Under the pieces are notes generated by a model. The model did not search any database. It had not been told where the DNA came from and worked only from the letters and a program-made list of their open reading frames with translations. A DNA stretch of 32,908 bases from the NCBI GenBank assembly GCA_022340705.1, contig JAJDNJ010000090.1, positions 1-32,908 of the forward strand, in the 5' to 3' direction. Origin of the DNA: Betaproteobacteria bacterium. Lineage in GTDB: Bacteria; Pseudomonadota; Gammaproteobacteria; Burkholderiales; SG8-39. Of this stretch, positions 31,026-32,908 are shown one piece after another. Every line of letters starts with the position of its first letter. Within the stretch, counting starts at the first letter, position 1. Made by a program: the position numbers and the translations under genes.

Positions 31026-32908
31026 ATGGCTGAGTCCCCACAGGCCGCGGAAGACCGGCTCGAGTATCACGAGGTCAAGGAAACCTCGCTGCTCGAGACC
31101 GTCTTGCGCGACCGCGGGACGAGGCTTCCCGTTCTTGTCGCAGCCGTTTGTGCAGTGCTGGCCATCGCGCTGGCGCTTTTCCATCTCTATGCGGCGGTGT
31201 TCGGCACACCGGAGACACGCTCGTTTCGCGGCACGCATCTCACGGTCATGCTGGTGCTGGCGCTGCTGCTCAACCCGCTGTTCCGCGGCTCCTATCGGGA
31301 GCCGCTGCGCGTGCCGGGCGGGCGCGGCAACGCCTTGCGCATGCTCGGTTTCGGGATCGACCTTGCGCTCGTCGGCTTGGGACTGTTCGTGCAGGCCTAT
31401 ACGATGTGGGACATCGACGGGTTCAATATGCGTGGTGGCGACATCACGCATTTGGACCTCTGGGTCGGTGCGGGCTTCATCCTACTCGTGCTCGAGGCGA
31501 CGCGGCGCGCCGTCGGCTGGGCGATGGTGTGCGTGTCGGGGTTCTTCGTGGTGCACGCGCTGTATTCGCCGTACTTCTTCGGGTTTCTCTACGGACCACC
31601 GACCTCGTTTCGCAAGTACATCGATGTGATTTTCATGCGGGCCGACGGCATCTTCGGGATTCCGCTGATGGTGGTCGCGACTTACATTCTGCTGTTCATC
31701 GTTTTTGGCGCGCTGCTGATCCGCTCCGGTGCGGGGCGCTTCTTCATCGACCTGGCGATCTCGCTGACCGGCCATCGAACGGGTGGGCCGGCGAAGGCTG
31801 CGGTGGTCGCCAGCGGCATGATGGGTACGGTGTCGGGCTCGGCGGTCGCCAACGTGGTGACCACCGGCTCATTCACCATTCCGCTCATGAAACGGCTCGG
31901 CTACCGGCCGCGCTTTGCCGCGGCGGTGGAGGCCTGCGCGTCCTCGGGCGGGCAGATTACGCCACCGATCATGGGTGCGGCGGCGTTCATCATCGCGGAG
32001 TTCCTGCACGTCAGCCTGATCGCCGTGATCGTCGCCGCGATCATTCCTGCCTTCCTGTACTACGCGACCGTATATTTCATGGTTCATCTGGAAGCCGAGA
32101 AGCACGGCGTCGAGCGCATTCCCAAGGCCCAGCTTCCGAGTTTTACGGCGGTGCTGAAGCGCGGCTGGCACCTGCTGTTCTCGCTCGTCGTGCTGATGAC
32201 GCTGCTCTCGATCGGCTACAGCGCGATGATGTCGGCGTTCTGGGGGATCGTCACGATCATCACCCTGAGCTTCGTGAATTCGTCCACGCGGATGAGCTCG
32301 GTCGATCTGTTCGCGGCGCTGGAGAGCGGCGTGCGCAGCACCGTGCCAGTCACCATTGCCTGCGCCTGCGCCGGCATCATCATCGGTTCGGTGTTTGTGT
32401 CCGGCCTCGGCTTGAAGTTCACGCAGTCGGTGATCGAACTGTCCGGCGGACATCTCCTTATCCTGCTCGGCCTCACAGCGATCGCCTCGATCCTGCTCGG
32501 CATGGGGCTGACGACGACGGCGGTGTACATCACGCTTGCGGCACTGATCATTCCGTCGCTCGAGAAAATGCACGTGGTGCCGATGGCGGCGCACATGTTC
32601 GCCTTCTACTATGGCGTCGTCTCGACGATCACTCCGCCCGTGGCACTCGCGGCCTTCGCTGCGTCGGCGATCGCCGGCAGTCCGCCGATGGGCACCGCGT
32701 TCGAGTCGGCGAAGGTGGGGATGACGAAATATCTGGTGCCCTTCATCTTCGTCTACAACCCGAGCCTGATCTTTCACGGCGCGCTGTGGATGACCGCGTT
32801 TTCCTTCGTGACCGCACTCGCGGGCGTGTGGGCGCTCTCCGCGGCGGTCGAGGGTTGGCTACATGGCCGATTAAACATGCTGGTGCGCGCGCTCATGCTG
32901 GGGTCGGC
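31026..32908 (+). CDS. TRAP transporter fused permease, TAXI type (right end cut by window)
   Basis: The frame starting ATG GCT GAG at 31026 stays open to the last base (627 complete codons, no stop). A charged N-terminus (about 35 residues) is followed by many hydrophobic helices. The first four helices resemble the small DctQ-type part (about residues 38-190). The large DctM-type part follows, with ATYILLFIVFGALLIRSGAGRFFIDL, GTVSGSAVANVVTTGSFTIPLM, SSGGQITPPIMGAAAFII and TTAVYITLAALIIPSL, which are typical of the 4TM/12TM fused family. It works with the binding protein upstream for Na+- or proton-driven uptake. No Shine-Dalgarno sequence is present; a 12-base palindrome abuts the ATG. Confidence 0.92.
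   Translation, partial: MAESPQAAEDRLEYHEVKETSLLETVLRDRGTRLPVLVAAVCAVLAIALALFHLYAAVFGTPETRSFRGTHLTVMLVLALLLNPLFRGSYREPLRVPGGRGNALRMLGFGIDLALVGLGLFVQAYTMWDIDGFNMRGGDITHLDLWVGAGFILLVLEATRRAVGWAMVCVSGFFVVHALYSPYFFGFLYGPPTSFRKYIDVIFMRADGIFGIPLMVVATYILLFIVFGALLIRSGAGRFFIDLAISLTGHRTGGPAKAAVVASGMMGTVSGSAVANVVTTGSFTIPLMKRLGYRPRFAAAVEACASSGGQITPPIMGAAAFIIAEFLHVSLIAVIVAAIIPAFLYYATVYFMVHLEAEKHGVERIPKAQLPSFTAVLKRGWHLLFSLVVLMTLLSIGYSAMMSAFWGIVTIITLSFVNSSTRMSSVDLFAALESGVRSTVPVTIACACAGIIIGSVFVSGLGLKFTQSVIELSGGHLLILLGLTAIASILLGMGLTTTAVYITLAALIIPSLEKMHVVPMAAHMFAFYYGVVSTITPPVALAAFAASAIAGSPPMGTAFESAKVGMTKYLVPFIFVYNPSLIFHGALWMTAFSFVTALAGVWALSAAVEGWLHGRLNMLVRALMLGS

Noticed and set aside
29946-31451. 501-residue minus-strand frame across the TRAP genes
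   Set aside because: Antisense to the binding protein and permease, both with clear families; it has no domain of its own.
31869-32777. 302-residue minus-strand frame in the right end
   Set aside because: Antisense to the membrane helices of the fused permease; the product is charged and low in complexity.
1-32908. CRISPR arrays, tRNA or rRNA genes, insertion sequences, prophage or att sites
   Set aside because: No regularly spaced direct repeats, cloverleaf-like sequences, transposase or integrase motifs were seen by eye. A tRNA scan and repeat search would settle this.

Overview
The window is high-GC chromosomal DNA. Its housekeeping order (pcnB-folK-deoxynucleoside kinase, hda divergent from purM, dnaE, and metG divergent from apbC-dcd) points to a betaproteobacterium; the exact order or genus cannot be read from the sequence. 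No rRNA, tRNA, CRISPR array, insertion sequence or phage gene was recognised. Genes are tightly packed: many start and stop codons overlap (ATGA, GTGA, TGATG), and three convergent pairs share their 3' ends.

Region 1 (1-5757) is the accessory part of most interest. It holds the 3' part of an RpfC-type hybrid sensor kinase, a haem-oxygenase-fold putative di-iron protein, and, convergent to these, an RpfF-type DSF (cis-2-unsaturated fatty acid signal) synthase. The rpfF leader carries a strong intrinsic-terminator-like hairpin between a possible promoter and the ribosome binding site. A GTGA-N6-TCAC palindrome of CRP/FNR type lies further upstream. A gamma-glutamyltransferase-family enzyme is transcribed divergently from rpfF, followed by a small unknown gene.

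Region 2 (5769-14192) is housekeeping. A leftward run reads hda, HAD phosphatase, pcnB, folK, deoxynucleoside kinase. Facing away from it are purM and dnaE.

Region 3 (14174-17392) is a small accessory block. It contains a shortened FAD-linked oxidase-like gene divergent from an XRE-type regulator with a perfect inverted repeat between them, an acylphosphatase, a pilin-like protein without a prepilin cleavage motif, and an exported DsrE-family protein. Two clear intrinsic terminators lie here.

Region 4 (17469-23394) holds metG (left), apbC-dcd (right), folA (left) and an enhancer-binding response regulator very like GlrR/QseF (right), whose sensor kinase is not adjacent.

Region 5 (23457-32908) is mixed. 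It contains an exported DUF1223 thioredoxin-like protein, a stand-alone DGQHR (DndB-like) protein, a CoA-transferase/hydratase operon (left), an NfeD-slipin-VOC-small membrane protein operon (right), and a TAXI-type TRAP transporter (binding protein plus a fused permease that runs off the right end).

All functional names come from recognising motifs and family resemblance by eye; no database search was run. Promoter calls are the weakest part of the annotation.
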